Assembly: GCF_900188085.1 (NCBI RefSeq)
Contig: NZ_FZOU01000001.1
Span: 992,001-1,056,000, forward strand
Direction of reading: 5' to 3'
DNA from: Granulicella rosea
GTDB lineage: Bacteria; Acidobacteriota; Terriglobia; Terriglobales; Acidobacteriaceae
Length of the DNA stretch: 64,000 nt
Shown here: positions 54,728-64,000 of the stretch, piece after piece
How the letters are laid out: each line of letters opens with the position of its first letter
Numbering within the stretch: the stretch's first letter is position 1
Notes under the pieces: model-generated
Told to the model about the DNA's origin: nothing
The model's database searches: none
What the model saw: the letters and a program-made list of their open reading frames with translations, nothing else
Translations under genes and position numbers: made by a program

Positions 54728-55091
54728 GCTTGCTCGTATTCCACCCAAGCCACACCACATCTCTTACGAGCCGTCGAAGTATCCGCGTCTGCGGTGGAAA
54801 TGCTTCCGCCTGGCATAGGTGTCGATCTCGTGATTGCACGCATCGTCGGATAGGTCAAAGCGATTTGCGGCCGGGTAGGTGAGTTGGCTATGCTGTGTCG
54901 CCCAGTATTGTCAGTGCCGAGGAGCGGAGCGCAAACGCTCCAAGTCCATTCTGTTCGCCGCAGTTCATGTCTGGTAAGCGACAAACATCTCATTGGCCGC
55001 TTTGCGCCTAAACTGCATCCCAACACCGAAGATCGTCGCTGGAGCCGTACAGGCAGGGACGAGACAACGAGAAGACTAAATGGGAGGAAAC
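54728..55091. other. Intergenic, no gene recognised
   Basis: Between the kinase and the SRPBCC gene. Reading frames on both strands have no family resemblance. GGGAGG at 55082-55087 is the ribosome site of the SRPBCC gene. Confidence 0.45.
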
Positions 55092-55736
55092 ATGCTCGAT
55101 ATGGCGAATGCACGACCTTATGCTGAAGAGCTACCGAAGGCTACCACTGCTGGAGTGGTTGTGAACGGTCATTATGCACCGCCCCCGACGGACGGAGAGG
55201 GCCAGCTTTGGATACGCACCAGCGCGATCATCCAAGTGTCGGCAAGCGATCTCTACACATTGTGGCGAGACTTTGAACGTGCTCCCCGCTGGAAGGAGCA
55301 GATTATCTCTGTGACTGCGAAGGGTCCGAAGATCTCACATTGGGTAATGCAGGCCGGCAGCGAAACCATCGAGTGGAACGCGGAGGTGCTGGCCGATGAA
55401 CCTGGTAAGCGCATCGTCTGGTCCAGCATCGATGGCAAATTTAAGAATGCAGGCGAGGTTGTCTTCGACGAACTATCCAACGGCCGCGGGACGGTGGTCA
55501 CAGTGCTCCACGAGTTTCACATGGGTAAACTCGCTGCGGCATGGCAAACCCTGATAGGCCGAAACCCGAAGCAGGCAGTGATCGAGGACCTGCGGCGCTT
55601 CAAGGCGCTTGCCGAGACGGGTGAGATTCCGCGCTCTTCTCCTCAACCGCATGGGGATCGTGGATTCATCGGAGAGCGAAAGCAAGCTCTGTATGGCGAG
55701 AGCATTCCAGTTCCTTCTGAAGGACGGCCAGTCTAA
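55092..55736 (+). CDS. SRPBCC-family (START/polyketide cyclase-like) protein
   Basis: A 214-residue protein with the SRPBCC helix-grip pattern: QLWIRTSAIIQVSASDLY, WRDFERAPRWKEQI, SETIEWNAEVLADEPGKRIVW and VTVLHEF. It probably binds a hydrophobic ligand; some homologues with long tails are annotated as membrane-associated cyclase/dehydrases. The ATG at 55092 is chosen since GGGAGG lies four bases upstream, four codons inside the longest frame. The tail after residue 175 is low in order. It sits 44 bp before the alcohol dehydrogenase gene, so both are likely in one transcript. Pairings of SRPBCC with such dehydrogenases recur in soil bacteria; the reason is not known. Confidence 0.75.
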   Translation: MLDMANARPYAEELPKATTAGVVVNGHYAPPPTDGEGQLWIRTSAIIQVSASDLYTLWRDFERAPRWKEQIISVTAKGPKISHWVMQAGSETIEWNAEVLADEPGKRIVWSSIDGKFKNAGEVVFDELSNGRGTVVTVLHEFHMGKLAAAWQTLIGRNPKQAVIEDLRRFKALAETGEIPRSSPQPHGDRGFIGERKQALYGESIPVPSEGRPV

Positions 55737-55780
55737 ACGTAATCGAGATCCCCAACAAGTCATAAGTGAGAGAGGTTTTT

Positions 55781-56959
55781 ATGAAGGCTGTCTGCTGGAT
55801 GGGAACAAGCAAGGTTGAGACGTTGACGGTGCCGGATCCACAGTTGCTCAATCCGCGAGATGCAATCATCAAGGTTACTCGCACGGCTATCTGCGGGTCG
55901 GACCTGCATCTCTTCGATGGTTTCATTCCGACGATGGAGTCAGGAGACATTCTGGGCCATGAGTTCATGGGTATTGTGGAAGAGGTAGGGAAGGGTGTCA
56001 CCAACCTCAAACGCGGCGACCGCGTCGTCGTGCCATTCACCATCGCTTGTGGAGGCTGTCTTTTCTGCAAGAAGAAGCTTTGGGCGGCATGCGATAACAG
56101 CAATCCCAATGCGCATCTGATGGAGGCAGCTTACGGGTACTCCGGCTCTGGTCTCTTTGGCTACTCTCACATGATGGGCGGATATGCCGGTGGACAAGCG
56201 CAGTATGTTCGCGTACCCTTCGCCGATGTCGGACCATTGAAGATCGAGAGCGATCTTGCCGACGAGAAAGTTCTCTTTCTCTCCGACATTTTTCCCACGG
56301 GATACATGGCGGCCGAGCACGCGCAGATCGAGTCGGGCGATACGGTCGCTGTCTGGGGATGCGGTCCCGTGGGACAATTTGCGATCGCCAGCGCCTTCAT
56401 GCTCGGTGCCGGCAAGATCATCGCGATTGATCGGTTGCCGGAGCGATTGGCGTTGGCGCGTGGACTTGGAGCCATCACGGTCAACTACTCGGAGGAAGAT
56501 GTAAGCGTTCTGACCGCGCTGAAAGACCTGACCGGTGGGATCGGACCGGACTCATGTATCGATGCGGTCGGTCTCGAAGCCCATTCATCGGAGCTGCAGG
56601 GCTTGTACGATAAGGTGAAGACAACGCTGATGATGGAAACTGATCGTCCCAGCGTGCTGAGGCAGGCGATTCAGGCTGTCAGGAAGGGTGGGACGCTTTC
56701 GATCCCTGGGGTCTACGGTGGCCTGCTCGACAAGATGCCCTTCGGCGCCGCCTTTGGCAAAGGCGTCACGATGAAGATGGGCCAGACAAATATGCATGCC
56801 TACATGAGGCCCCTTCTTGAGCGTATCGAAAAGGGCCACATCGATCCAAGCACCATCATCTCGCATCGCATTACGCTCGATCAGGCACCAGAAATGTATA
56901 AAATTTGGCGCGATAAGAAAGAGCAGGTCACGAAGATCGTCATCGATCCCTGGGCTTGA
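55781..56959 (+). CDS. Zinc-dependent alcohol dehydrogenase
   Basis: 392 residues of medium-chain dehydrogenase. Catalytic zinc ligands are recognisable in AICGSDLHL (cysteine) and ILGHEFMG (histidine, glutamate); the structural zinc cysteines are in [15 protein letters not shown]. The Rossmann motif is [11 protein letters not shown]. The long insert [18 protein letters not shown] is typical of the glutathione-independent formaldehyde dehydrogenase-like subgroup. It oxidises an alcohol or aldehyde with NAD(P). The start ATG has GAGAGG five bases upstream. The gene is followed by a strong terminator at 57028. Confidence 0.92.
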   Translation: MKAVCWMGTSKVETLTVPDPQLLNPRDAIIKVTRTAICGSDLHLFDGFIPTMESGDILGHEFMGIVEEVGKGVTNLKRGDRVVVPFTIACGGCLFCKKKLWAACDNSNPNAHLMEAAYGYSGSGLFGYSHMMGGYAGGQAQYVRVPFADVGPLKIESDLADEKVLFLSDIFPTGYMAAEHAQIESGDTVAVWGCGPVGQFAIASAFMLGAGKIIAIDRLPERLALARGLGAITVNYSEEDVSVLTALKDLTGGIGPDSCIDAVGLEAHSSELQGLYDKVKTTLMMETDRPSVLRQAIQAVRKGGTLSIPGVYGGLLDKMPFGAAFGKGVTMKMGQTNMHAYMRPLLERIEKGHIDPSTIISHRITLDQAPEMYKIWRDKKEQVTKIVIDPWA

Positions 56960-57027
56960 GCCTTCACTGCAAGAGGTGTTTCTCTGTCGTTAGTCCCGCA
57001 CGGCAAGAAGGTCGTCGATGCCTTTAC

Positions 57028-57067
57028 ACAAATACCCGAGTATCTAAACAGATACTCGGGTATTTGT
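57028..57067. terminator. Rho-independent bidirectional terminator
   Basis: ACAAATACCCGAGTATC and GATACTCGGGTATTTGT form a perfect 17-bp stem with a six-base loop TAAACA, followed by TTCTTTAT on the plus strand. It sits between the convergent alcohol dehydrogenase and catalase-like genes, so it can stop transcription in both directions. Confidence 0.9.
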
Positions 57068-57076
57068 TCTTTATCC

Positions 57077-57607
57077 CTAAGCGGGAATTGTGTCCGCTGA
57101 AACTGACTCCACGATGGTTCGCGCGTTACGCTGCGAGCGATACTTCGCGGCGTCTTCATAGGCTTTGCGCCCTGCGCGCATGATTCCTCCGAGAGGGCGA
57201 TGTATTGCGAGTTTGTGCCATGGTGTGAAGGACATCTGCTCATCCACGAAGGTCTGACGCGCATCGGAGTAAGAATTCTGTGGCCGGACAGTGATCGTTG
57301 CTACCGTCGGCCAAGGAGACTGCTCTTCGGGCCATGGCTTGTCGGCTTTTTCATTCGGGAAGGCAGATTCTTCCTGATGGTTATCCTCCGAGGCGAGCGC
57401 AAGCTGAACCTTCAGATCCCACACGGCCGTCTCATCTGCAAAGAACTCTTGGATGAGCAGTTGGATCGCGTTGTAGCCGGCGCCCAAGTCGATTTCTTTG
57501 CCGGTCAGTACACGCAAGCTCAACACGGGAACGACTATCATCACCCTCCTGATGGTGTTCCCCACCCAAAACGCGCAGAATCGTGACGCGAGGGCGATCA
57601 ATCTCAA
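57077..57607 (-). pseudogene. Catalase-like protein, C-terminal fragment
   Basis: The frame contains SLRVLTGKEIDLGAGYNA, FFADETAVWDLKVQLALAS and FTPWHKLAIHRPLGGIMRAG, the C-terminal blocks of catalase-related (SrpA-like) heme proteins. About 160 residues of the expected 330-370 are present. The N-terminal part with the heme-facing residues is missing and the first 35 codons look only partly family-like. Upstream DNA to 57841 shows no other catalase blocks, so this is a truncated gene. Confidence 0.65.
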
Positions 57608-57841
57608 ACTAAATGGGTTGATTCGCGCAACTGATAAGGCGCGCGATCAAATGATCGTGGCAGGTCGTCAAGGCGCATTTGCCATGCTGCTTCGTCTACG
57701 TTAGGAGTGATCATCGGGTACTCACCGTTGTGATGCAGGAAGTGGCTCCGACGTTATCGTTCTTTGTTCGAGTTGGACACTACGTCAGATAGGCACGGCG
57801 GGTCTCCTCGACCTCAAAATCTAGAGGTATGAAATACGTCC

Positions 57842-59023
57842 ATGCTTTTGACTTCTGGTGTCGAAGAGTTCCCGTCAACCGCACTCCGTAACGTACGCGA
57901 TAAAGCGAAGCAGATTGCGACCTCCGTTGCAGAACCCAGGGCTGAGGAGGTGGATCGCAACGGCGTCTGGCCTAATCACACGATGAAGGCCTTGGCGCAT
58001 GAAGGCTTGCTGGGATTGCATGTTCCCGAGCAGCTTGGCGGGCTTGGACAGGGCTTGCAAGGCCTTATTGCCGCCACCGAACTGCTGGGGCAGAGTTGTT
58101 CATCCTTCCATGTGCTTCGGTATGCACGTCATTGCGACTGCGGTAATCGCGGCGAAGGCGACGAGAGAGCAGGAGCTGCGGCTGCTTGTTCCCATCGCGA
58201 AGGGCGAGCACATCACGACGCTGGCATTGTCGGAGAGTGGAAGCGGCGTCCATTTCTATCTGCCGCGCTCGGAGTTACGGCAGACGAGCGAAGGTTTTGA
58301 AATCACTGGGAAAAAGCAGTTCGTCACGAACGCTGGCTATGCGGACAGCTACGTCGTATCACGTATAGGGGGCGACGATTCGGAGTTTTCGAGTGTAGAG
58401 TTTAGCTGTGTTGCGGTCGAAAGGGACGAATTCGGTATCACGGTGAGCGGAAGGTGGGAGGGGCTTGGGATGCGGGGCAATGCTTCGCGGCCCATCACCT
58501 TCAATCAAGTGAAAGTTCATCAAGCCGATTTACTCGGCGAGGTAGGCGATCAAATCTGGTATGTCTTCGAGGTGGTAGCGCCTTACTTTCTCACGGCGAT
58601 GGCGGGAACGTATCTGGGCATCGCTCTAGCGGCGCTTGATATAGCTGTAGAACACGTAAAAAGCAGAAATTATGAATCTTTGAGAGAATCTCTCGCCGAT
58701 GTACCCGTGATTCAGCATCAAATCGCGGAGATGTGGGCCAAGGTAGAGCAACCGAGACAACTCGTATATCGGGCGGCGCGACTGGGCGACGCTGGAGACC
58801 CAACTGCGCTGACGGCGATTTGATGAGCAAGGCGGTTGCTGGGGAGGCAGCCGTCGATGTGGCGAATGAGGCGATGACCCTCTGCGGCGGTCGAGGCTAT
58901 CGCGAAAATGGAAAGCTGGCGCGGTTGCTTCGCGATGCGCGGGCAAGTCACGTGATGGCTCCCACGACAAATCTCCTCAAGCTTTGGGCCGGTAAGGCTC
59001 TGCTCGGTCTGCCTTTGCTGTAA
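57842..59023 (+). pseudogene. Acyl-CoA dehydrogenase with two frameshifts
   Basis: The three reading frames join as one FAD-dependent acyl-CoA dehydrogenase. Frame one (to about 58110) has AHEGLLGLHVPEQLGGLGQG. Frame two runs from MHVIATAVIAA through TLALSESGSGVHFY and ITGKKQFVTNAGYAD to AILAL-type helices, ending at DPTALTAI and TGA. Frame three has MSKAVAGEAAVDVANEAMTL and CGGRGYRENG with the flavin-binding glycine block. The second join is repaired by adding one T to the TTT at 58820-58822. The gene overlaps the next one by TAATG. The function would be oxidation of an acyl-CoA; substrate unknown. Confidence 0.85.
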
Positions 59024-60253
59024 TGACAAACGTCCTCCTCAATACGCTCGCAGAGAAGCCTTCCAGAAAAAAGGGCGCGATCCTCCTTTTGCATCCGATC
59101 GCATCGGGAAGCTCTGTGGAACGGACGGTGAAGCGGTTTGCGGATTCAGTTGGAGCTCCGGTTCATGTCTGCGAGCGGTTGGCCGATCTTCCGGCAATTC
59201 GTCAACGCTTTCAGTCGAGTTTCAATCTCGCTGTCTTCTCGCGTCACTTCATCGATATCGTCGGGGCCTCCCGGACGTTGCATGCCGGCGCTCCGTTCGC
59301 CGAAATCCTCTTTCTCTGCTCATCCTCCCAAGAGCAGGACTTGCGGGGACAACTGGGACCTATTCCACGAATCGGTACGCATTGGCGTTGTGCCGACCCC
59401 GAAAATGAAGCCTTCCTCCGCCCCCCTTGCAGACAGCCTATCGTAGAGGAGAACAGCGGCGAACCGTCCGCACGACGCTCGACCGTTTCAATGCACGTCT
59501 GACCACGACGCCGTCGGCCGTCAACCCACTTCAGTTGCGCAAGCTGGTCATCTCCGACAGGCTTCTGGCCAGTGTTCTGGAACATGCGACAGATCCGTTC
59601 TGTCTGTCGATATCGAACAACGAATCATCGGATTCAATCCATCGGCGGAGAAGCTTTTCGGCATGCCGCAGGCCGAGGCTCTCAATCGGCCTATCGCTTC
59701 ATTAGCACCCGATAGCTGGGCGGCGCTCGTGTCGGGCCTTCTTCAGGACGAGGCAGTCTCACCCGGAGGGGTAGAGTTCTATCGGGACAAGAATCGCGAT
59801 GCAAGCCAGGTGTTCGATTCCAGAGACGCCATCGAACATATCGTTCAGATCTATTCTAGCCGTATGGCGACGAAATCAGTGAATGGGCTATGTTGCCTGG
59901 AAGACAACCTTCCGCTTCGCATGGCGAAGGGTGATTTCCAGCAGGTGATTTCGAATCTCATCTCCAATACGATCGATGCCTGCAGCCGCAACGGCACGAT
60001 CCATATCGATTCCTATACTTACGAGCATTCCTGCATCTTCACGGTGTCTGACTCTGGCGGCGGAGTTCCGGTGTCGATTCTCGACAGAATCTTTACTCTC
60101 TTCTTTACAACCAATCAGGATGTGAGTACCGGCCCGGGCCTGTGGGTTACAAGGGACATCGTCGAGAAGTACCATGGCACTACAGCCGTGGAGAACCGTA
60201 CCGAAGGTGCCGAATTCAAGGTTGTGCTCCCCGGAGCAATTCTGGCGTCTTGA
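59023..60253 (+). pseudogene. Sensor histidine kinase remnant with frameshifts and lost H-box
   Basis: It starts with a receiver-like region (AILLLHPIASGSSV, DLPAIRQRFQSSFNL), shifts frame near 59430 and again near 59640, continues with a PAS end (GFNPSAEKLFGMPQAEA) and then a HATPase (NLISNTIDACSRNG, VSDSGGGVPVSILD, GPGLWVTRDIV). The phospho-acceptor helix that should lie between PAS and HATPase is missing; instead the sequence passes directly from FYRDKNRD to EHIVQIYSSRM. With two frame changes and no H-box it cannot function as a kinase. Confidence 0.75.
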
Positions 60254-60455
60254 ATTTTGCATCTCAGATGGTCAGGACGCTTTCATTGCGCGAAGAACGA
60301 CACAAAGGCCTGATAATGGAGGAGCCCTCAGAAGAGCAAGGATGACCCTGCGTCATCTGCCAACTCATCCACCGGTTGAAGGCTTCGTCTTACCGTCTGA
60401 AGAGTGGCTCTGAAGCAGCCAGTGATATCCGCTCATCGGTCAAATTGGGGACAGC

Positions 60456-63400
60456 ATGAGCGATTCGAAAGCATTGACCGTCGTTGGCATTGGAGCATCC
60501 GCAGGTGGGCTTTCGGCGCTGAAGGCATTCTTTAAGCAGGTTCCTGAAGACACCGGTCTCGCCTTCGTCGTCGTCGTGCACCTCTCTCCGGACTTTGAGA
60601 GCCATTTGGCTGATCTGCTTCAGCCCTACGTCGGGTTTACCGTGGAGCAGATCAAGGAGACGACCCTTCTTGAGCCAAATCATCTCTACGTCATACCGCC
60701 GAATGCAAATCTCAGCGCGATCGATACCCATCTGCGGCTTTCTCAACTGGAAGAGCGGCCTAGGGACCGGGCGCAGATCGATCACTTTTTTCGGACGCTC
60801 GCCAATACCCATGACGGAAATGGCGTGGCCGTCCTGCTGACTGGTACCGGCACCGACGGCACCCTTGGAATTATGGAGATCAAGGCGAGCGGTGGGCTCG
60901 TCATCGTGCAGGCCCCGGAAGAGGCCGAGTACGATGGGATGCCCAAGAGTGCCATAGCGACGGGGATTGTGGATTTGATCCTTCCTATCGCGGAGATTCC
61001 ACGAAGAATCCTCGAATACAAGGAGATCGAACCCAGAATTGCTCTTTCGGTAGATCCCGAAGAGGTCTCACCCGACGAAGGAGCGCTGTTGCAGGATCTG
61101 CTCACCGTGCTTCGCACGCGGACGGACCGCGACTTCAGCCGCTACAAGCCGTCGACAATTCTTCGCCGCATCACACGCCGGATGCAACTGAACCAGGTGG
61201 ATGACCTTTCAAAGTATCTTGACCTCATTCGCCGTCGTCCGGAGGAGGTGACGGCGCTGGCCGACGATCTGCTGATTACAGTCAGTTCATTTTTCCGGGA
61301 TCGCGAGTTCTTTCACAAGCTGGAGTTGGAGGAGATTCCTCGTCTGTTTGCCAAGAAGATGGAGCTGGATATGATCCGCATCTGGTCCGCCGGTTGCGCC
61401 ACGGGCGAAGAGGTGTACTCGCTTGCCATCCTCCTCTCCGAGGAGGCGGAACGGAGACAGTCCCCGGTCCAGATCCAGATCTTCGCCTCCGACCTGCACA
61501 GCCAGGCTTTGGAAAAGGCTCGCCAGGGAATCTATCCGGCCAATATCGAAAACGAGGTAAGCACGGAGCGCCTGAAGCGGTTTTTCGAGGCGCAGCATGG
61601 CGGGTATCGCATTCGCAAAGAGATTCGCGATCTGGTGGTCTTCACGCCGCACAACCTACTCACGGACCCACCTTTTTCACGTTTGGACATTCTTTCGTGC
61701 CGCAACCTGTTGATCTATTTGGAGCGCGAGGTCCAGCGGGATCTCATCGAGTTGTTCCATTACGCTTTGAATCCGGATGGAACGCTTCTGTTGGGCTCAG
61801 CCGAAAGCATCGACGGCTCCGACCTCTTTCTTGTCGAAGACAAGAAGCTTTGCATCTTCCGCAAACGGAACGTTCCGTCGCGTGACCCGCGCCTGCCGGT
61901 CTTTCCGCTGACGCGCAACCGCCTGCTGGCGGATACGACAGCCCGTGGCGGTCATACGCTGACCACGATCTCACATGGCGCGCTGCACCAGCAGATGGTG
62001 GAGCGGTATGCTCCGCCGAGCATTCTGATTAGCCCCGACAACAAAATCGTCCATATCTCGGAACACGCGGGACGATACCTGATCCACCCGGGTGGGGAGC
62101 CGACAACGAATGTCTTGATGATTTTGCGGCAGGAGTTGCGGATCGAGCTCCAGGTCTCACTGCAGCAGGCGCGTGAGAAGAAGGAGGCAGGCGCCTCCGG
62201 TGCAATCTCGGTGCGGTTTTCAAGCGAGGATCTCCGGCCTGTCGTGATGCATGTTCGACCGGCGATGGAATCGGAGCGCGATGGCTTCGTTCTGGTGATC
62301 TTCGAAGAACGGACTCCGCGGAAGGCCAACATCCCGCAAAGACCATCGGAGATGCTCTCCGACTTCAGTGCCGCGCGTATCGACGAACTGGAATCGGAGC
62401 TGTCGCTCACTCGTCAGCGGCTGCAGTCGATCATCGAAGAGTATGAATCGAACCGTGAGGAGATGAAGGCCTCCAGCGAAGAGATCCAGTCCTCGAACGA
62501 GGAGCTTCGTTCGACGATGGAGGAGCTGGAGACCTCGAAAGAAGAACTGCAGAGCAGCAACGAAGAGCTTCAAACAGTCAATCAACAGTTCAAGCTGAAG
62601 GTTGAAGAACTGGCTCAGCTCTCGAGCGATCTGCAAAATTTGCTGTCCTCGACAGACATTGCGACCCTGTTTCTTGGACGGGACCTCCGCATTCTACGTT
62701 TTACGCCTAAGCTCCGCGAGCTGTTCAACATCCTTGCCACCGACCGTGGACGGCCTATCTCGGATCTCACTCATCGTCTGGGCTATCACGAGCTCCACAA
62801 GGATGCAGAGACGGTGCTGGGAAGCTTGATCCCAGTCGAACGCGAGATTCAGGATCTGACGGGGCGCTGGTATCTGACTCGTGTTCTTCCGTATAGGGCT
62901 GCGAACGATCAGATCGGCGGAATCGTCATCACCTTCGTTGATATCGATGTACGGAAGCGTGCCGAGGGGCGATGGAAGGAAGCCAAGCTGGCTGCCGAGA
63001 CGCTGATCGAAAATCTGCATGAACCGCTGTTAGTGTTGACTTCGAACCTTGATGTCCGCTCGGCCAACAGGGCGTTTTACGAGCATTTCCAAGCCCAGCC
63101 ACAGGATACGATCGGGCGGAAGATCTACGATCTCGGCAATCGTCAGTGGGATATTCTCGCACTCCGTGGCCTACTGGAGAATCTGCTGAAGAAAGATCTC
63201 CACATCGAAGACTTTGAGGTCGATCACCATTTCGAGAGTATCGGACGGCGCGTGATGTTGCTCAGCGCCCGATATCTTGACATACCGCAGAAGACGATTC
63301 TCCTCGGCATTCGCGATATTACAGACCGGGTGAACAATGAAGAGCAGCGGGTGGAGCTACTGTCGAAGGATCGAGCACTGGCTGCGGAGACGGCACTTCG

Positions 63401-64000
63401 AAGCACCGAGGCGGAGCTCGCTCGTGTCGTCCGTGCCTTATCGGTAGGCGAGCTTGCGACGTCGATCGCCCATGAGATCAATCAACCGCTGGCCGGCATC
63501 GTCACGAATGCGGAAGCCGGGATGCGATGGTTGAGCAATAGATCGCCGAGCATCGAGGAGGCGAAGGAGTCGCTGTCGCTTATCGTGCGAGATGGAAACA
63601 GGGCGAGCACCGTGATTCGGCGCATTCGCGAGTTTCTTCAGAAGGAGACCCCTCAGGACAATTTTTCGGTCGATATCAACGAGGTGATCGATGAGGCACT
63701 GGCTCTGACCCAGTCCGAGTTACTCAAGCGGAGAATCAAACTGCGGCGCGAGCTTTCGAGCGAGCTTGGCGAGGTGCGGGGCGATCGGGTTCAGCTTCAA
63801 CAGGTGATGGTCAACCTGATCCTCAATGGAATCGATGCGATGGCTGATGCGAAGGATCGAGTGCTGCTGATACGGTCGGAGCGGACGAGTGGCGCCCTTC
63901 ACGTATCCGTCTGTGACACAGGGTCAGGCGTCGACTCAAAAAATATCGTCCGCATGTTCGACGCCTTCTACACGACCAAGCCGACCGGTATCGGCATGGG
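60456..64000 (+). CDS. CheB-CheR-PAS-histidine kinase hybrid, runs past window edge
   Basis: The open frame begins at ATG 60456 (MSDSKALTVVGIGASAGG) and has no stop before the edge. Order: CheB-type methylesterase (about 1-190) with serine 15 in GASAGG, histidine 42 in VVVHLSP and the aspartate in GTGTDGTLG; CheR N-terminal and methyltransferase domains (about 205-480) with SAGCATGEEVY; a long coiled coil (about 640-730) with repeated SSNEELQ; PAS-like domains (about 730-950); HisKA with ATSIAHEINQPLAG (about residue 1005); HATPase start with NLILNGIDAM and KPTGIGMG near the edge. It likely links aspartate/glutamate methylation chemistry of a receptor to a phosphorelay. GGGG lies upstream of the start. 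The final glycine box is at the very edge, so only the end is lacking. Confidence 0.9.
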   Translation, partial: MSDSKALTVVGIGASAGGLSALKAFFKQVPEDTGLAFVVVVHLSPDFESHLADLLQPYVGFTVEQIKETTLLEPNHLYVIPPNANLSAIDTHLRLSQLEERPRDRAQIDHFFRTLANTHDGNGVAVLLTGTGTDGTLGIMEIKASGGLVIVQAPEEAEYDGMPKSAIATGIVDLILPIAEIPRRILEYKEIEPRIALSVDPEEVSPDEGALLQDLLTVLRTRTDRDFSRYKPSTILRRITRRMQLNQVDDLSKYLDLIRRRPEEVTALADDLLITVSSFFRDREFFHKLELEEIPRLFAKKMELDMIRIWSAGCATGEEVYSLAILLSEEAERRQSPVQIQIFASDLHSQALEKARQGIYPANIENEVSTERLKRFFEAQHGGYRIRKEIRDLVVFTPHNLLTDPPFSRLDILSCRNLLIYLEREVQRDLIELFHYALNPDGTLLLGSAESIDGSDLFLVEDKKLCIFRKRNVPSRDPRLPVFPLTRNRLLADTTARGGHTLTTISHGALHQQMVERYAPPSILISPDNKIVHISEHAGRYLIHPGGEPTTNVLMILRQELRIELQVSLQQAREKKEAGASGAISVRFSSEDLRPVVMHVRPAMESERDGFVLVIFEERTPRKANIPQRPSEMLSDFSAARIDELESELSLTRQRLQSIIEEYESNREEMKASSEEIQSSNEELRSTMEELETSKEELQSSNEELQTVNQQFKLKVEELAQLSSDLQNLLSSTDIATLFLGRDLRILRFTPKLRELFNILATDRGRPISDLTHRLGYHELHKDAETVLGSLIPVEREIQDLTGRWYLTRVLPYRAANDQIGGIVITFVDIDVRKRAEGRWKEAKLAAETLIENLHEPLLVLTSNLDVRSANRAFYEHFQAQPQDTIGRKIYDLGNRQWDILALRGLLENLLKKDLHIEDFEVDHHFESIGRRVMLLSARYLDIPQKTILLGIRDITDRVNNEEQRVELLSKDRALAAETALRSTEAELARVVRALSVGELATSIAHEINQPLAGIVTNAEAGMRWLSNRSPSIEEAKESLSLIVRDGNRASTVIRRIREFLQKETPQDNFSVDINEVIDEALALTQSELLKRRIKLRRELSSELGEVRGDRVQLQQVMVNLILNGIDAMADAKDRVLLIRSERTSGALHVSVCDTGSGVDSKNIVRMFDAFYTTKPTGIGM

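Overview
The window looks like accessory chromosome from a soil Acidobacteriota of the class Terriglobia (Acidobacteriaceae type: Granulicella, Terriglobus, Edaphobacter and relatives). This is inferred from gene families, not from a marker gene: an Oar-like TonB-dependent receptor of 1334 residues with a carboxypeptidase-regulatory-like N-terminus, a winged-helix/transmembrane/TolB-like regulator, an acidobacterial VWFA-related secreted protein, and several modular NHL-repeat lipoproteins. No rRNA, tRNA or CRISPR array was recognised.

Layout. 0-20.2 kb: a plant-polysaccharide block with a secreted GH28 pectinase (minus strand), a membrane-bound regulator-like protein (minus), then a long plus-strand run of TonB receptor, chitobiase-repeat/NHL lipoprotein, GH3 beta-glucosidase, and a lipoprotein fused to a pectate-lyase-like beta-helix. 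20.2-22.8 kb: insertion-sequence debris (IS5-like scrap, decayed IS66 with intact tnpB, a BNR-repeat fragment). 22.8-28.5 kb: two minus-strand modular surface genes, one cut by an in-frame TAG, the other by a one-base frameshift. 28.9-35.3 kb: CadC/TolB-like regulator divergent from a YtcJ-type amidohydrolase, then an SDR/AraC divergent pair. 35.8-37.6 kb: a decayed IS481 element next to a broken rhamnogalacturonan acetylesterase gene. 37.8-46 kb: a GH5-like lipoprotein, another clan GH-A-like secreted protein, an NHL lipoprotein, and a second membrane regulator whose C-terminal two thirds is almost identical in DNA to the first. 46-51.6 kb: a GH3 5-prime remnant, GH92 mannosidase, intact SGNH acetylesterase, VWFA protein. 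52-64 kb: signalling and redox genes (RsbQ-like hydrolase with a PAS kinase, SRPBCC protein, zinc alcohol dehydrogenase, a terminator), a decayed stretch (catalase-like fragment, acyl-CoA dehydrogenase with two frameshifts, broken kinase), and a giant CheB-CheR-PAS-kinase hybrid that runs off the right edge.

How the parts may work together. Most of 0-51 kb reads as capture and breakdown of pectin, hemicellulose and mannan: TonB receptor plus surface lipoproteins for binding and uptake, GH28/GH5/GH92/GH3/esterase for cleavage. The most interesting pattern is a two-locus module. Two regulator-like proteins (2317-3753 and 44481-45887) share a 916-bp segment with five mismatches that encodes the membrane anchor and outer domain, but have different cytoplasmic N-termini. 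Close to each lies a copy of a conserved ~72-bp upstream element with paired AACGTT palindromes (4039-4110; 44139-44211), in front of a TonB receptor in one case and an NHL lipoprotein in the other. Related AACGTT sites precede the GH28, GH5-like and GH3-remnant genes, suggesting a carbohydrate regulon. Many neighbouring genes are decaying, so the locus seems to be in evolutionary turnover.
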